Source: Cupriavidus necator A5-1
Lineage (GTDB): Bacteria; Pseudomonadota; Gammaproteobacteria; Burkholderiales; Burkholderiaceae
Assembly: GCF_000744095.1 (NCBI RefSeq)
Contig: NZ_JQLI01000008.1
Span: forward strand, 3,348,001-3,412,000
Length of the DNA stretch: 64,000 nt
Direction: 5' to 3'
In this document: positions 17,323-24,796 of the stretch, piece by piece
Numbering within the stretch: position 1 is the stretch's first letter
Layout of the letters: the number at the start of each line of letters is the position of its first letter
Position numbers and translations under genes: made by a program
Notes under the pieces: model-generated
Database searches by the model: none
What the model saw: only the letters and a program-made list of their open reading frames with translations
Told to the model about the DNA's origin: nothing

Positions 17323-17933
17323 GGCAGTCTCCTTGCGAGATCCGGCGCGGCAGGCCGTACGAGTTAGTTCTAGCTCATACGACGCAAATACCAAGCGGCC
17401 ACCTCGCCCTCAAGTGCGCCGTACATCACCACCACAGCCCACCCATGTTGCGTTGCCCAAACCTGCGCTGCCGACCTGCGCCGGCAATGCTGCAACTGCG
17501 TACGTGGTATACTGTCGTAGTAGCCCCCGGGGTGTCCGTGCATCCCTGTAACCGGGCGTTCTCACCAGCGCGCTTTCGCGAGCGCACAGCAGCCGCCGGC
17601 GCGGGCCCATCCGCGACGACATCCAAACTGGCGAACCACCGGGTACACCTGCCCGCCCATCCTGCGTAGCGCACGGCCGCCCGGCCGTCACCGGCAAAGG
17701 CCGGCGCCCACGCAATCCGCGCCAGCCAGGCGATACCGCTGACAGGACCGAGCATCAGGCCGCGCGCGCCGCAAGCCGCGTGAGCTTGCTCCGAACCACC
17801 CCAGAGGCACGCTTCGCCGCCAGCGGCGATATGTGCCCCGGCCCTGTGCCGCGCCAATGCGCCGGACGAGCCGACAGGAATTTTTGATAACGCAACCATG
17901 CAGCCTTCGCTGGCTGCCGAAAAGGAAGACAGA
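17323..17933. promoter_or_regulatory. long infA upstream region with a possible extended -10
   Basis: There is no credible gene in these 611 bases. On the plus strand TGGTATACT (17505-17513) is a good extended -10, without a matching -35. If used, the infA leader would be about 415 nt. The rest is GC-rich with several short inverted repeats. Confidence 0.4.
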
Positions 17934-18155
17934 TTGGCTAAGGAAGAACTCATTGAATTTGGCGGCGTGGTGTCGGAAGCCCTGCCTGACAACCGCTATC
18001 GTGTCACGCTGGAAAACGGCGTGGAAATCTGGGCATACGCTTCGGGCAAGATGCAGAAGCACCGCATCCGCATCCTGGCCGGCGACCGTGTCACCCTGGA
18101 AATGTCGCCCTACGACCTGACCAAGGGACGCATCAACTTCCGCCACAAGTCCTGA
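17934..18155 (+). CDS. infA: translation initiation factor IF-1 (stand-alone paralogue)
   Basis: IF-1 binds the ribosomal A site during initiation. Read from the TTG at 17934 the protein has 73 residues beginning AKEELIEFGGVV and ending 'YDLTKGRINFRHKS', which aligns end to end with E. coli IF-1 (one S1/OB-fold domain). The TTG has aaggaag five bases upstream. The in-frame ATG at 17898 has no ribosome site and would add 12 residues absent from the family. No ribosomal protein genes flank it, so this is probably the second infA of Burkholderiales, not the one in the spc/alpha ribosomal operon. Confidence 0.93.
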   Translation: MAKEELIEFGGVVSEALPDNRYRVTLENGVEIWAYASGKMQKHRIRILAGDRVTLEMSPYDLTKGRINFRHKS

Positions 18156-18258
18156 GTTTTGCACGGCCGCGGCGGCGCTGAAGGCGCCGCCGGGCCGGCT
18201 GCGCTTGCACGCCGACGCGCTGTCACATCGCTGACACCGCGCCCGGACACACTTTTGG

Positions 18259-18287
18259 GGCTGCCCACCGGCAGCCTGTTTTCGTTT
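18259..18287 (+). terminator. probable infA terminator
   Basis: Stem GGCTGCC/GGCAGCC with loop cacc, followed by tgttttcgttt, about 100 bases after the infA stop. Confidence 0.65.
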
Positions 18288-18424
18288 ACGTTCTGCTTAC
18301 GTGCTGACGTGCCTTCGCTCCGTGCCGTCATTCGCGCCAGCGCCGATGGCGCTACGGAAGCCTGTCGCTTGCGCCGGTCGGGCCGCTTCACCATACTCGA
18401 AGCACCCCCCTTGCCCAGCCCGAC

Positions 18425-18901
18425 ATGAACCTGATCCTGTGGCGCCACGCCGAAGCCGAAGCCCTCCCCGACGCGCTCAGCCTGAGCCGCAATGCCGACC
18501 TGCAGCGCCCGCTGACTCGTCGCGGCCGCAAGCAGGCGGAAGCCTCGGCCAGATGGCTGCGCGCGCATCTGCCCGCCGATACCCGCGTGCTGTGCAGTCC
18601 CGCGGTGCGCGCGCGTGAGACGGCGGCCGCGCTGACCGGCGAGCCGGAGATTGTCGAGGCGCTCTCGCCCGGCGCCGATGTCAGCGCGATACTGGCCGCG
18701 GTGCAATGGCCCGAGCGGCCCGAGCACGTGGTGGTGGTCGGGCACCAGCCTTGGATCGGCCGCGTGGCCAGCCTGCTGCTGGCCGGCACCGAGATGGACT
18801 GGAGCGTGCGCAAGAGCGGCGTGTGGTGGCTCACCGGCCGCACCCGCGAAAGCGAAGCGCAGACCGTGCTGCGCGCGGTGGTGAATCCCGAATTCCTCTG
18901 A
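18425..18901 (+). CDS. sixA: phosphohistidine phosphatase SixA
   Basis: This 158-residue cytoplasmic histidine-phosphatase-superfamily enzyme removes phosphate from phosphohistidine proteins; in E. coli it acts on ArcB and the nitrogen PTS. The RHG-type motif is LWRHAEAE (His8), the partner Arg is in RVLCSPAVRARETA and the second His is in VVVGHQPWIG. The length is typical. It is transcribed alone between infA and olsB. Confidence 0.88.
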   Translation: MNLILWRHAEAEALPDALSLSRNADLQRPLTRRGRKQAEASARWLRAHLPADTRVLCSPAVRARETAAALTGEPEIVEALSPGADVSAILAAVQWPERPEHVVVVGHQPWIGRVASLLLAGTEMDWSVRKSGVWWLTGRTRESEAQTVLRAVVNPEFL

Positions 18902-19243
18902 GGGCTGGCTCAGGCGTTTCTGACGCCGGGCGACAGTGCCTCAAGCCCGTCAAATGCCGGCCACGCCAATTCCACGCGGCGCAGCCGCGTCACCTCGCGC
19001 CCCATCGCTATCCCACAAAATCAGAAATAGCTGATAGCAGGCGGAATCTCCCGTCCCTAGAGTCGCTACGGTGCCGCCTGCGCGGTGCCGTGCCCGCCCT
19101 GCCCCGTGCATGGGCGCCGACCGCAGGTGTCACGGAGATTCCCCCATGAACCGCCCGCCCCACCGCCAGCCCCGCCACGAGGCCCTCAGCACCACTGGCG
19201 GATCCATCACACGAAGATCCCCAGCCTCCCCCCGCGGCGTGCG

Positions 19244-19299
19244 CCGTCACGGAAGCGTCATCGACGGGTCACGGCCTTGTCACCGGGGCTCACTACATT
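19244..19299 (+). promoter_or_regulatory. four-unit Pho-box array and -10 upstream of olsB
   Basis: The pentamer GTCAY occurs four times with exact 11-bp spacing: GTCAC 19246-19250, GTCAT 19257-19261, GTCAC 19268-19272 and GTCAC 19279-19283. PhoB boxes are direct repeats of CTGTCAT-N4 with this period. Ten bases after the last unit comes TACATT (19294-19299), the same box-to--10 spacing as in the E. coli phoA promoter. The flanking dinucleotides (CC, GC, GG, TT) match the CT of the consensus poorly. In the whole gap 18902-19335 I see no gene. Confidence 0.6.
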
Positions 19300-19335
19300 G
19301 CATCGCAACAGTTTCGTCACCAAAAGGACATACTG

Positions 19336-20175
19336 ATGCGAGACCTCCCGACGCCTACCCAGCCGCTCTTCGACTCTCTGCCCAATGGCCTCGGCGGCCA
19401 GACGGCGCGGAGGCGTCTTCCTCGTCAATCGGATACGGCAAATGAGTCGCCTGCTCTCAGCGTGGCGTGGGCGCGCCACCAGGACGAAGTAGTCGAAGCG
19501 CAGCGCCTGCGCTACAAGGTGTTTGCCGAGGAGATGGGCGCGCGCCTGACGTCCTCGGTGCCCGAACTGGACATCGACATGTTCGATGCCTACTGCGACC
19601 ACCTGATCGTGCGCGACCTAGCCACGCTGCGCGTGGTCGGCACCTACCGCGTGCTGCCGCCGCACCAGGCCAAGCGCCTGGGCTGCCTGTACGCGGAATC
19701 GGAATTCGACCTGGTGCGCCTGGCGCACCTGCGCCCCAAGATGCTCGAACTGGGCCGCTCGTGCGTGCACCGCGACTACCGCTCGGGCAGCGTGATCATG
19801 GCCCTGTGGGGAGGCCTGGGCGAGTACCTGCAGCGCTGGGGCATCGAGTCCATGCTGGGCTGCGCCAGCGTGCCGATGAGCGATGGTGGCCACTACGCGG
19901 CCAGCCTGCACCGCCTGTTCAGCGAGCGCTCGCTGGCGCCGATCGAGTACCACGCCTTCCCGCGCCTGCCGCTGCCGGTCGAGGACCTGAACCAGCAGCT
20001 GGAGGTGGAGCCGCCCGCGCTGATTAAGGGCTACCTGCGCCTGGGCGCCAAGATCTGCGGCCAGCCGGCCTGGGACCCCGACTTCAACGTGGCGGACTTC
20101 CTGACGCTGCTACGCGTGAACGACATGAACCCGCGCTACGCCCGCCACTTCCTGGGCCTGAACAACGCCGCCTGA
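19336..20175 (+). CDS. olsB: ornithine lipid synthase first acyltransferase OlsB-like (GNAT superfamily)
   Basis: OlsB transfers a 3-hydroxyacyl group from acyl-ACP to the alpha-amino group of ornithine, giving lyso-ornithine lipid. The 279-residue protein has the OlsB/'hemolysin-like' GNAT core: RLRYKVFAEEMGARL, DMFDAYCDHLIVRD, VVGTYRVLPP and 'LELGRSCVHRDYRSG', followed by ADFLTLLRVNDMNPRYARHF near the end. The start has aagga at a good distance. OlsA, which would add the second acyl chain, is not in the window. A Pho-box-like array and the adjacent ppx/ppk/pho/pst genes suggest induction by phosphate starvation, as known for ornithine lipids in several bacteria. Confidence 0.85.
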   Translation: MRDLPTPTQPLFDSLPNGLGGQTARRRLPRQSDTANESPALSVAWARHQDEVVEAQRLRYKVFAEEMGARLTSSVPELDIDMFDAYCDHLIVRDLATLRVVGTYRVLPPHQAKRLGCLYAESEFDLVRLAHLRPKMLELGRSCVHRDYRSGSVIMALWGGLGEYLQRWGIESMLGCASVPMSDGGHYAASLHRLFSERSLAPIEYHAFPRLPLPVEDLNQQLEVEPPALIKGYLRLGAKICGQPAWDPDFNVADFLTLLRVNDMNPRYARHFLGLNNAA

Positions 20176-20232
20176 GCGGCGGCATCCCTCCGGCCGCCTC
20201 CGCGGCGGCCGCCCTCCCCGCGCTCAGTCGCC

Positions 20233-21765
20233 TCAGTCGTAGACAACCTTGTAGCGCTTGCCGATCCGCTGCCACTCGTCGGCCTCCTGCGCAAGGCTGT
20301 ATTCGATCAGCGGATTGGCCTCGATCCACGCCTTCGGCAGCTTCACCGTGAAGCCTTCGTCCAGCGCCTCGGCCAGCTGGCTCACGCGGATATCGGGCAA
20401 GGCCACGTCCGAGCGCCGACGGCACAGCACGAAGCCCAGCCGCAGGCTGAACAGCATGCGCCAGTCGACGAACTTGCCGCTGCCAGAGAGCTTGCCGAGC
20501 TTGCCCGCATGGCCCAGCAGCAGCGTCGCCAGCCGCGCCTGGTCGGTCTTGGAAAACCCCGGCATGTCCGCATGCGTGGAGATGTAGGCCGAATGCTTGT
20601 GATAGCCGCTGTGCGAGATCGACATGCCGATCTCGTGCAGGCTGGCGGCCCAGCCCAGCAACAGCAGGTTGTCCTCGCGGCGTTCGTTGGCGGGCTCGGG
20701 GAACTGTGCCAGCAGCGCCTGCGCTGTGCCGCGCACGCGTGCGGACTGGGCCCGGTCCACGCCATAGCGCCGCATGAACTGGTCGACCGTGACCGTGCGC
20801 ATGTCCTCGTGGTGGCTGCGCCCGAGCAGGTCATACAGCACGCCCAGACGCAGCGCGCCGTCGGTCACGTCCATGCGGTCGATATCGAGTTCGGCGAACA
20901 CGCCGAGCATGATCGACAGGCCGCCTGGCAGCACCGGGATGCGGTCCGGCTTGAGACCGGTCAGCTTGACGCGGTTGGTGTTTTCGGCCTTGATCAGCGC
21001 GCGTTTGAGCCGCTCCAGCCCTTCGCGCGTGATGCCGTGCTCAGACGGGTTGTCATTCATGCCGTTGAGCTCGATCAGCTCGGCCAGCGCGCGCGCGGTG
21101 CCTGACGAGCCCACCGCCTGCTCCCAGCCGGCGGCGCGGTACTGGCGCACCAGCACCTGGATCTCGCGGCGCGCGGCCAGCTCGGCCTGCTTCATCGCGT
21201 AGTCATCGACATTGCCGCTGGGGAAGAACTGCCGGCTGTGCGAGACGCAGCCGATATACAGGCTCTCCATCAGCTTGGACTGGTAGCCGCTGCCGATGAT
21301 GAACTCGGTCGAGCCGCCGCCGATATCGACCACCAGCCGGTTGCCCTGGCACACCGGCGCGTCATGCGAGGCGCCGAGGTAGATCAGCCGCGCCTCTTCG
21401 CGCCCGGCAATGACTTCGATCGGGAAACCGAGGGCGCTTTCGGCCTCGATCAGGAATTCCGACGCGTTCTTGGCCACGCGCAGGGTGTTGGTCGCCACGG
21501 CGCGCACCTGGTTGGGCGCGAAGTCGCGCAGCCGGTCGCCGAAGCGCCGCAGCGCGTCGATGCCACGGCGGCGCGCGGGCTGGTCCAGGTATTTGTCGGG
21601 TGTCAGGCCGGCTGCCAGGCGCACCGGCTCGCGCAGCGCGTCGACCTGGAAGATCTGGCTGGCCGGACCGCTGGCGGTGGGGGTTTCGTCCACCCGCCCG
21701 ATCATCAGGCGGAAGCTGTTCGAGCCCATGTCGACGGCGGCCAGCAGGCGTGGGGAATCGTTCAT
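20233..21765 (-). CDS. ppx: exopolyphosphatase (Ppx/GppA family)
   Basis: The enzyme releases phosphate from the ends of polyphosphate; the family also includes pppGpp hydrolases. At 510 residues it has the ASKHA fold: phosphate-binding AAVDMGSNSFRLMIGR at the N-terminus, the second loop VVDIGGGSTEFIIG, and a C-terminal HD-like region with SLHEIGMSISHSGYHKHS. It is convergent with olsB and divergent from ppk, with shared upstream DNA holding TGTCAT elements. Confidence 0.93.
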   Translation of the reverse strand: MNDSPRLLAAVDMGSNSFRLMIGRVDETPTASGPASQIFQVDALREPVRLAAGLTPDKYLDQPARRRGIDALRRFGDRLRDFAPNQVRAVATNTLRVAKNASEFLIEAESALGFPIEVIAGREEARLIYLGASHDAPVCQGNRLVVDIGGGSTEFIIGSGYQSKLMESLYIGCVSHSRQFFPSGNVDDYAMKQAELAARREIQVLVRQYRAAGWEQAVGSSGTARALAELIELNGMNDNPSEHGITREGLERLKRALIKAENTNRVKLTGLKPDRIPVLPGGLSIMLGVFAELDIDRMDVTDGALRLGVLYDLLGRSHHEDMRTVTVDQFMRRYGVDRAQSARVRGTAQALLAQFPEPANERREDNLLLLGWAASLHEIGMSISHSGYHKHSAYISTHADMPGFSKTDQARLATLLLGHAGKLGKLSGSGKFVDWRMLFSLRLGFVLCRRRSDVALPDIRVSQLAEALDEGFTVKLPKAWIEANPLIEYSLAQEADEWQRIGKRYKVVYD

Positions 21766-21871
21766 CGTGTGATTGGAGGGCTGGTTCGCGTTGGCGTTGC
21801 GCGTTCATGCGATGGTGGCGGGTGCATGGTAGTGCCTCCGGCCGGCGCTCGCGCCCGGGAAAAATATGTCG

Positions 21872-21919
21872 TTGTCATGTCCACATCATGACAAAATCAA
21901 ACTGTCATGAAAATGACAC
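21872..21919. promoter_or_regulatory. TGTCAT inverted repeats in the ppx-ppk divergent region
   Basis: Two inverted repeats stand in 48 bases: TTGTCATG (21872-21879) with CATGACAA (21887-21894), a perfect 8-bp pair, and TGTCAT (21903-21908) with ATGACA (21913-21918), a perfect 6-bp pair. The second reads CTGTCATGAAAATGACAC, an 18-mer with a perfect first PhoB half-site. The arrangement is inverted, so a PhoB box or another dimeric regulator is possible. Confidence 0.5.
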
Positions 21920-21959
21920 GTTGCTATGGAAAAGTCGCCACATTACCAAAAGAAAGCCC

Positions 21960-24053
21960 ATGCTCATGTCGACGACTCCGTCCAGTACGCTGCTCAATCG
22001 CGAACTGGGCATCCTGGAATTCAACGCTCGCGTGCTGGCGCAAGCCGCAGACCCGAAGGTCCCTCTGCTGGAGCGGCTGAAGTTCATCTGCATCGTGTCC
22101 AGCAATCTGGACGAGTTTTTTGAAATCCGCATGGCAGGCCTGAAGGAACAGATGCGCGACAACGCGTCGGGCCTGACGCCGGACGGCCTCTCTTTCCAGC
22201 AGACCTACCAGCTTGTCACCGAGCGCACGCAACGGCTTGTTGCTTCGCAGTATGACATGCTGCAGAACACCATTTTTCCACTTCTTGAAAAAGAAGGGGT
22301 CTTTTTCCACCTGACCACCACCTGGACCGACGCCCAGCGCGAATGGGCGCGCGAGTTCTTCCAGCGCGAGCTGGCGCCTGTGCTGACCCCGATCGCGCTG
22401 GACCCGGCCCACCCTTTTCCGCGCGTGCTCAACAAGAGCCTGAACTTCGTGGTGGAACTGTCCGGCAAGGACGCCTTCGGCCGCGCGGCCGACCTCGCCA
22501 TCGTGCAGGCGCCGCGCGCGCTGCCGCGCGTGGTCAAGATGCCGGAGAAGCTGTCGGGGTACCCGTTCGGCTTTGTGATGCTGTCTTCCTTCATGCAGGG
22601 CTTCGTGCACGAGCTGTTCCCGGCGATCGAGGTGCACGGCTGCTACCAGTTCCGCGTCACGCGCAATTCCGACCTGTTTGTGTCGGAAGACGAGATTACC
22701 GACCTGCGCGAGGCATTGCAGGGTGAACTGCCCACGCGCCATTTCGGCGACACCGTGCGGCTGGAAATCTCGTCCGATACCCCCCGCCCGCTGGCGCGCC
22801 GCCTGCTGCTGGAATCAGGGCTGACAGAGCAGGACTTGTACCGTGTGTCCGGCCCGGTGAACCTGGTGCGCCTGATGCAGATCCCCGACATGGTGGACCG
22901 GCCCGCGCTCAAGTACCCGCCGTACGTGCCCGCGCCGGTCAAGGCCTTTGCCACCGGCGCGTCGATGTTCGACGTGATGCGCCAGCAGGACGTGCTGCTG
23001 CACCACCCGTACGAGAGCTTCACCTCCGTGCTCGACCTGCTGCAGCTGGCCGCGGCCGACCCCAACGTGGTCGCGATCAAGCAGACGGTCTACCGCACCG
23101 GCAACGAGTCGCTGGTGATGGAAGCGCTGATGACGGCCGCGCGCAACGGTAAGGAAGTGACGGTGGTGGTTGAGCTGCTGGCGCGCTTTGACGAGGAAAC
23201 CAATATCAACTGGGCCGAGCGGCTGGAATCGGCCGGCGCGCACGTGATCTACGGCGTGGTCGGCCACAAGTGCCACGCCAAGATGCTGCTGATCGTGCGG
23301 CGCGAACCCACCGGCCCCAAGGCCAAGCAGGTCAAGCTGCGCCGCTACGCCCACCTTGGCACTGGCAACTACCATCCGCGCACCGCCCGCCTGTACACGG
23401 ATTTCGGCCTGCTGACCGCCAACGAGGCGATCTGCGAAGACGTGCACCACGTGTTCCAGCTGCTCACCGGCACCGCCGGCACCATCCGGCTGAACCACCT
23501 GTGGCAGTCGCCCTTCACCATGCAGAGCAGCCTAGTCGACCATATCCGCGCCGAGGCCCGCAATGCGCGCGCCGGCAAGCCGGCGCGGATCATCGCCAAG
23601 ATGAACGCACTGCTGGAGTCATCGATCATCGACGAGCTCTACAAGGCCTCGCGCGCGGGCGTGAAGATCGACCTGATCGTGCGCGGCGTGTGCGCGCTGA
23701 CGCCGGGCGTGCCGGGCATGTCGGAAAACATCTCGGTGCGCTCCATTGTCGGGCGCTTCCTGGAACACCACCGGGTCTACTACTTCCTCGCCGGCGGCGA
23801 TGAGGTGCTGTACCTGTCCAGCGCCGACTGGATGGACCGCAACCTGTTCCGTCGCGTGGAGGTCGCCTTCCCGATTCTGGACAAGGCGCTGAAGGCGCGC
23901 GTGATCAAGGAAAGCCTGCAGGTGCACCTGCGCGACAACGCGTCGGCGTGGATCATGCAGCCGGACGGCAACTACATGCGCAGGCAGACCCGCTCCAAGC
24001 ATCCGCATGTCAGCCAGAACGACATGCTGGAGATGTTCGGCGGCACGCCGTGA
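21960..24053 (+). CDS. ppk: polyphosphate kinase 1
   Basis: PPK1 makes polyphosphate from ATP. The 697-residue length is normal. The N-terminal domain reads LNRELGILEFNARVL, and two phospholipase-D-like catalytic domains follow, with the phospho-acceptor His in VVGHKCHAKMLLIVRRE and the second motif in HLGTGNYHPRTARLYTDFGL. The start could be 21960 or the ATG two codons later (21966); neither has a strong ribosome site. It is divergent from ppx and is followed by the convergent toxin-antitoxin pair. Confidence 0.96.
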   Translation: MLMSTTPSSTLLNRELGILEFNARVLAQAADPKVPLLERLKFICIVSSNLDEFFEIRMAGLKEQMRDNASGLTPDGLSFQQTYQLVTERTQRLVASQYDMLQNTIFPLLEKEGVFFHLTTTWTDAQREWAREFFQRELAPVLTPIALDPAHPFPRVLNKSLNFVVELSGKDAFGRAADLAIVQAPRALPRVVKMPEKLSGYPFGFVMLSSFMQGFVHELFPAIEVHGCYQFRVTRNSDLFVSEDEITDLREALQGELPTRHFGDTVRLEISSDTPRPLARRLLLESGLTEQDLYRVSGPVNLVRLMQIPDMVDRPALKYPPYVPAPVKAFATGASMFDVMRQQDVLLHHPYESFTSVLDLLQLAAADPNVVAIKQTVYRTGNESLVMEALMTAARNGKEVTVVVELLARFDEETNINWAERLESAGAHVIYGVVGHKCHAKMLLIVRREPTGPKAKQVKLRRYAHLGTGNYHPRTARLYTDFGLLTANEAICEDVHHVFQLLTGTAGTIRLNHLWQSPFTMQSSLVDHIRAEARNARAGKPARIIAKMNALLESSIIDELYKASRAGVKIDLIVRGVCALTPGVPGMSENISVRSIVGRFLEHHRVYYFLAGGDEVLYLSSADWMDRNLFRRVEVAFPILDKALKARVIKESLQVHLRDNASAWIMQPDGNYMRRQTRSKHPHVSQNDMLEMFGGTP

Positions 24054-24098
24054 AAGGCCAGCGGAATGAAATGAAGAATCCCGCCGGCACTCAGGGTT

Positions 24099-24425
24099 TT
24101 AGGGAATCATTCGTAGAAGCCTGCGGGAGAGAAGTGTCCTCATGTCGCGGCGAGCGTCGCAAACGATGTGGATGTAGATAACTTCCTCCCTGACCTCGTA
24201 GATAATGCGGTTCATGCCTGAGATAACCTGGCGGTACTGCTGAAGGGTCAGGTCTGCAAGTTCATCAGGGACGGCGCCGCCTTGCGGGAGGGTCTGAATC
24301 GTCTGAACCGAGTCTTTGATCTTCTGGAAGGCCTCTTGCCAGGCGGGCTTGCCAAAGCTCTTGATCAGGTAGCGGCGAAGGTCTTTCAAGTCCTCTTCCG
24401 CTCCTGCAAGGAAAACGGCCCTCAC
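24099..24425 (-). CDS. RelE/ParE family toxin
   Basis: This 108-residue basic protein has the RelE/ParE order: FLAGAEEDLKDLRRYLIKSFG, a loop GAVPDEL, 'QVISGMNRIIYEVREEVIYI' and a C-terminal 'VCDARRDMRTLLSRRLL'. Such toxins either cut ribosome-bound mRNA or poison gyrase; the sequence alone does not decide which. The GTG start overlaps the antitoxin stop by 4 bases (GTGA). The pair has lower GC than its surroundings and splits ppk from phoR. Confidence 0.85.
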   Translation of the reverse strand: MRAVFLAGAEEDLKDLRRYLIKSFGKPAWQEAFQKIKDSVQTIQTLPQGGAVPDELADLTLQQYRQVISGMNRIIYEVREEVIYIHIVCDARRDMRTLLSRRLLRMIP

Positions 24426-24694
24426 TCGCGGTCTTCCTTGGCCAGATCGGCAAAGACGTCCTCGACATCACGTAAGCGACCTTGCTCAAGGTCAAGGGTG
24501 CCCATGGCAAGAAGCTTCAGAAGGGCAAGGGCCTCTTCCTGCTGTTCGTACGAACGAACATCCATCACCACAAGTTTTGCCTCGCCATTCTGGGTTATCA
24601 GCATCGGCTCGCGGGACTCGGAAATCTCCTTGACAATCTCGGCCGCGTGGCTCTTGAGGTAGCTAATGGGCTTGACTTGGGTTGAGAACTTCAC
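24422..24694 (-). CDS. Phd/YefM family antitoxin
   Basis: This 90-residue protein begins KFSTQVKPISYLKSHAAEIV and continues with PMLITQNGEAKLVVMDVRSYEQ, the Phd/YefM DNA-binding fold. Its acidic C-terminal half (VEDVFADLAKEDRE) should wrap the toxin. It starts with GTG at 24694, preceded by gggag. It should repress its own operon through the repeats at 24725-24755. Confidence 0.88.
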   Translation of the reverse strand: MKFSTQVKPISYLKSHAAEIVKEISESREPMLITQNGEAKLVVMDVRSYEQQEEALALLKLLAMGTLDLEQGRLRDVEDVFADLAKEDRE

Positions 24695-24724
24695 GACTGG
24701 GCTCCCGGCTTACGCAACATGTCT

Positions 24725-24755
24725 GAGGACTAAATATAGACTAAATATGGTCCTC
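24725..24755 (-). promoter_or_regulatory. operator/promoter of the toxin-antitoxin operon
   Basis: An inverted repeat GAGGAC (24725-24730) with GTCCTC (24750-24755) encloses two adjacent 11-bp direct repeats GACTAAATATA/GACTAAATATG (24728-24749). The centre is AT-only and contains -10-like hexamers on the minus strand. The position, about 30 bp upstream of the antitoxin start, fits autoregulation by a Phd/YefM complex. Confidence 0.65.
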
Positions 24756-24796
24756 GCACCAGAATGACCAGCGCTTGGGAGAACAAGAAGGAGCTT

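Noticed and set aside
17898..17933. ATG at 17898 as the start of infA
   Set aside because: It lacks a ribosome site and adds 12 residues not found in IF-1; the TTG at 17934 has both a ribosome site and the correct N-terminus.
19311..19320. A fifth GTCAC (19316-19320) as part of the olsB Pho array
   Set aside because: It is 37 bp from the previous unit, not a multiple of 11, and lies after the -10.
19071..19445. Open frames just upstream of and overlapping olsB
   Set aside because: The translations are Arg/Pro/Ser-rich and out of frame with olsB; the region is better explained as regulatory DNA.
20191..20211. GC-rich stem between olsB and ppx as a terminator
   Set aside because: The stem is good but there is no T run on either strand; a generic GC-rich hairpin cannot be excluded.
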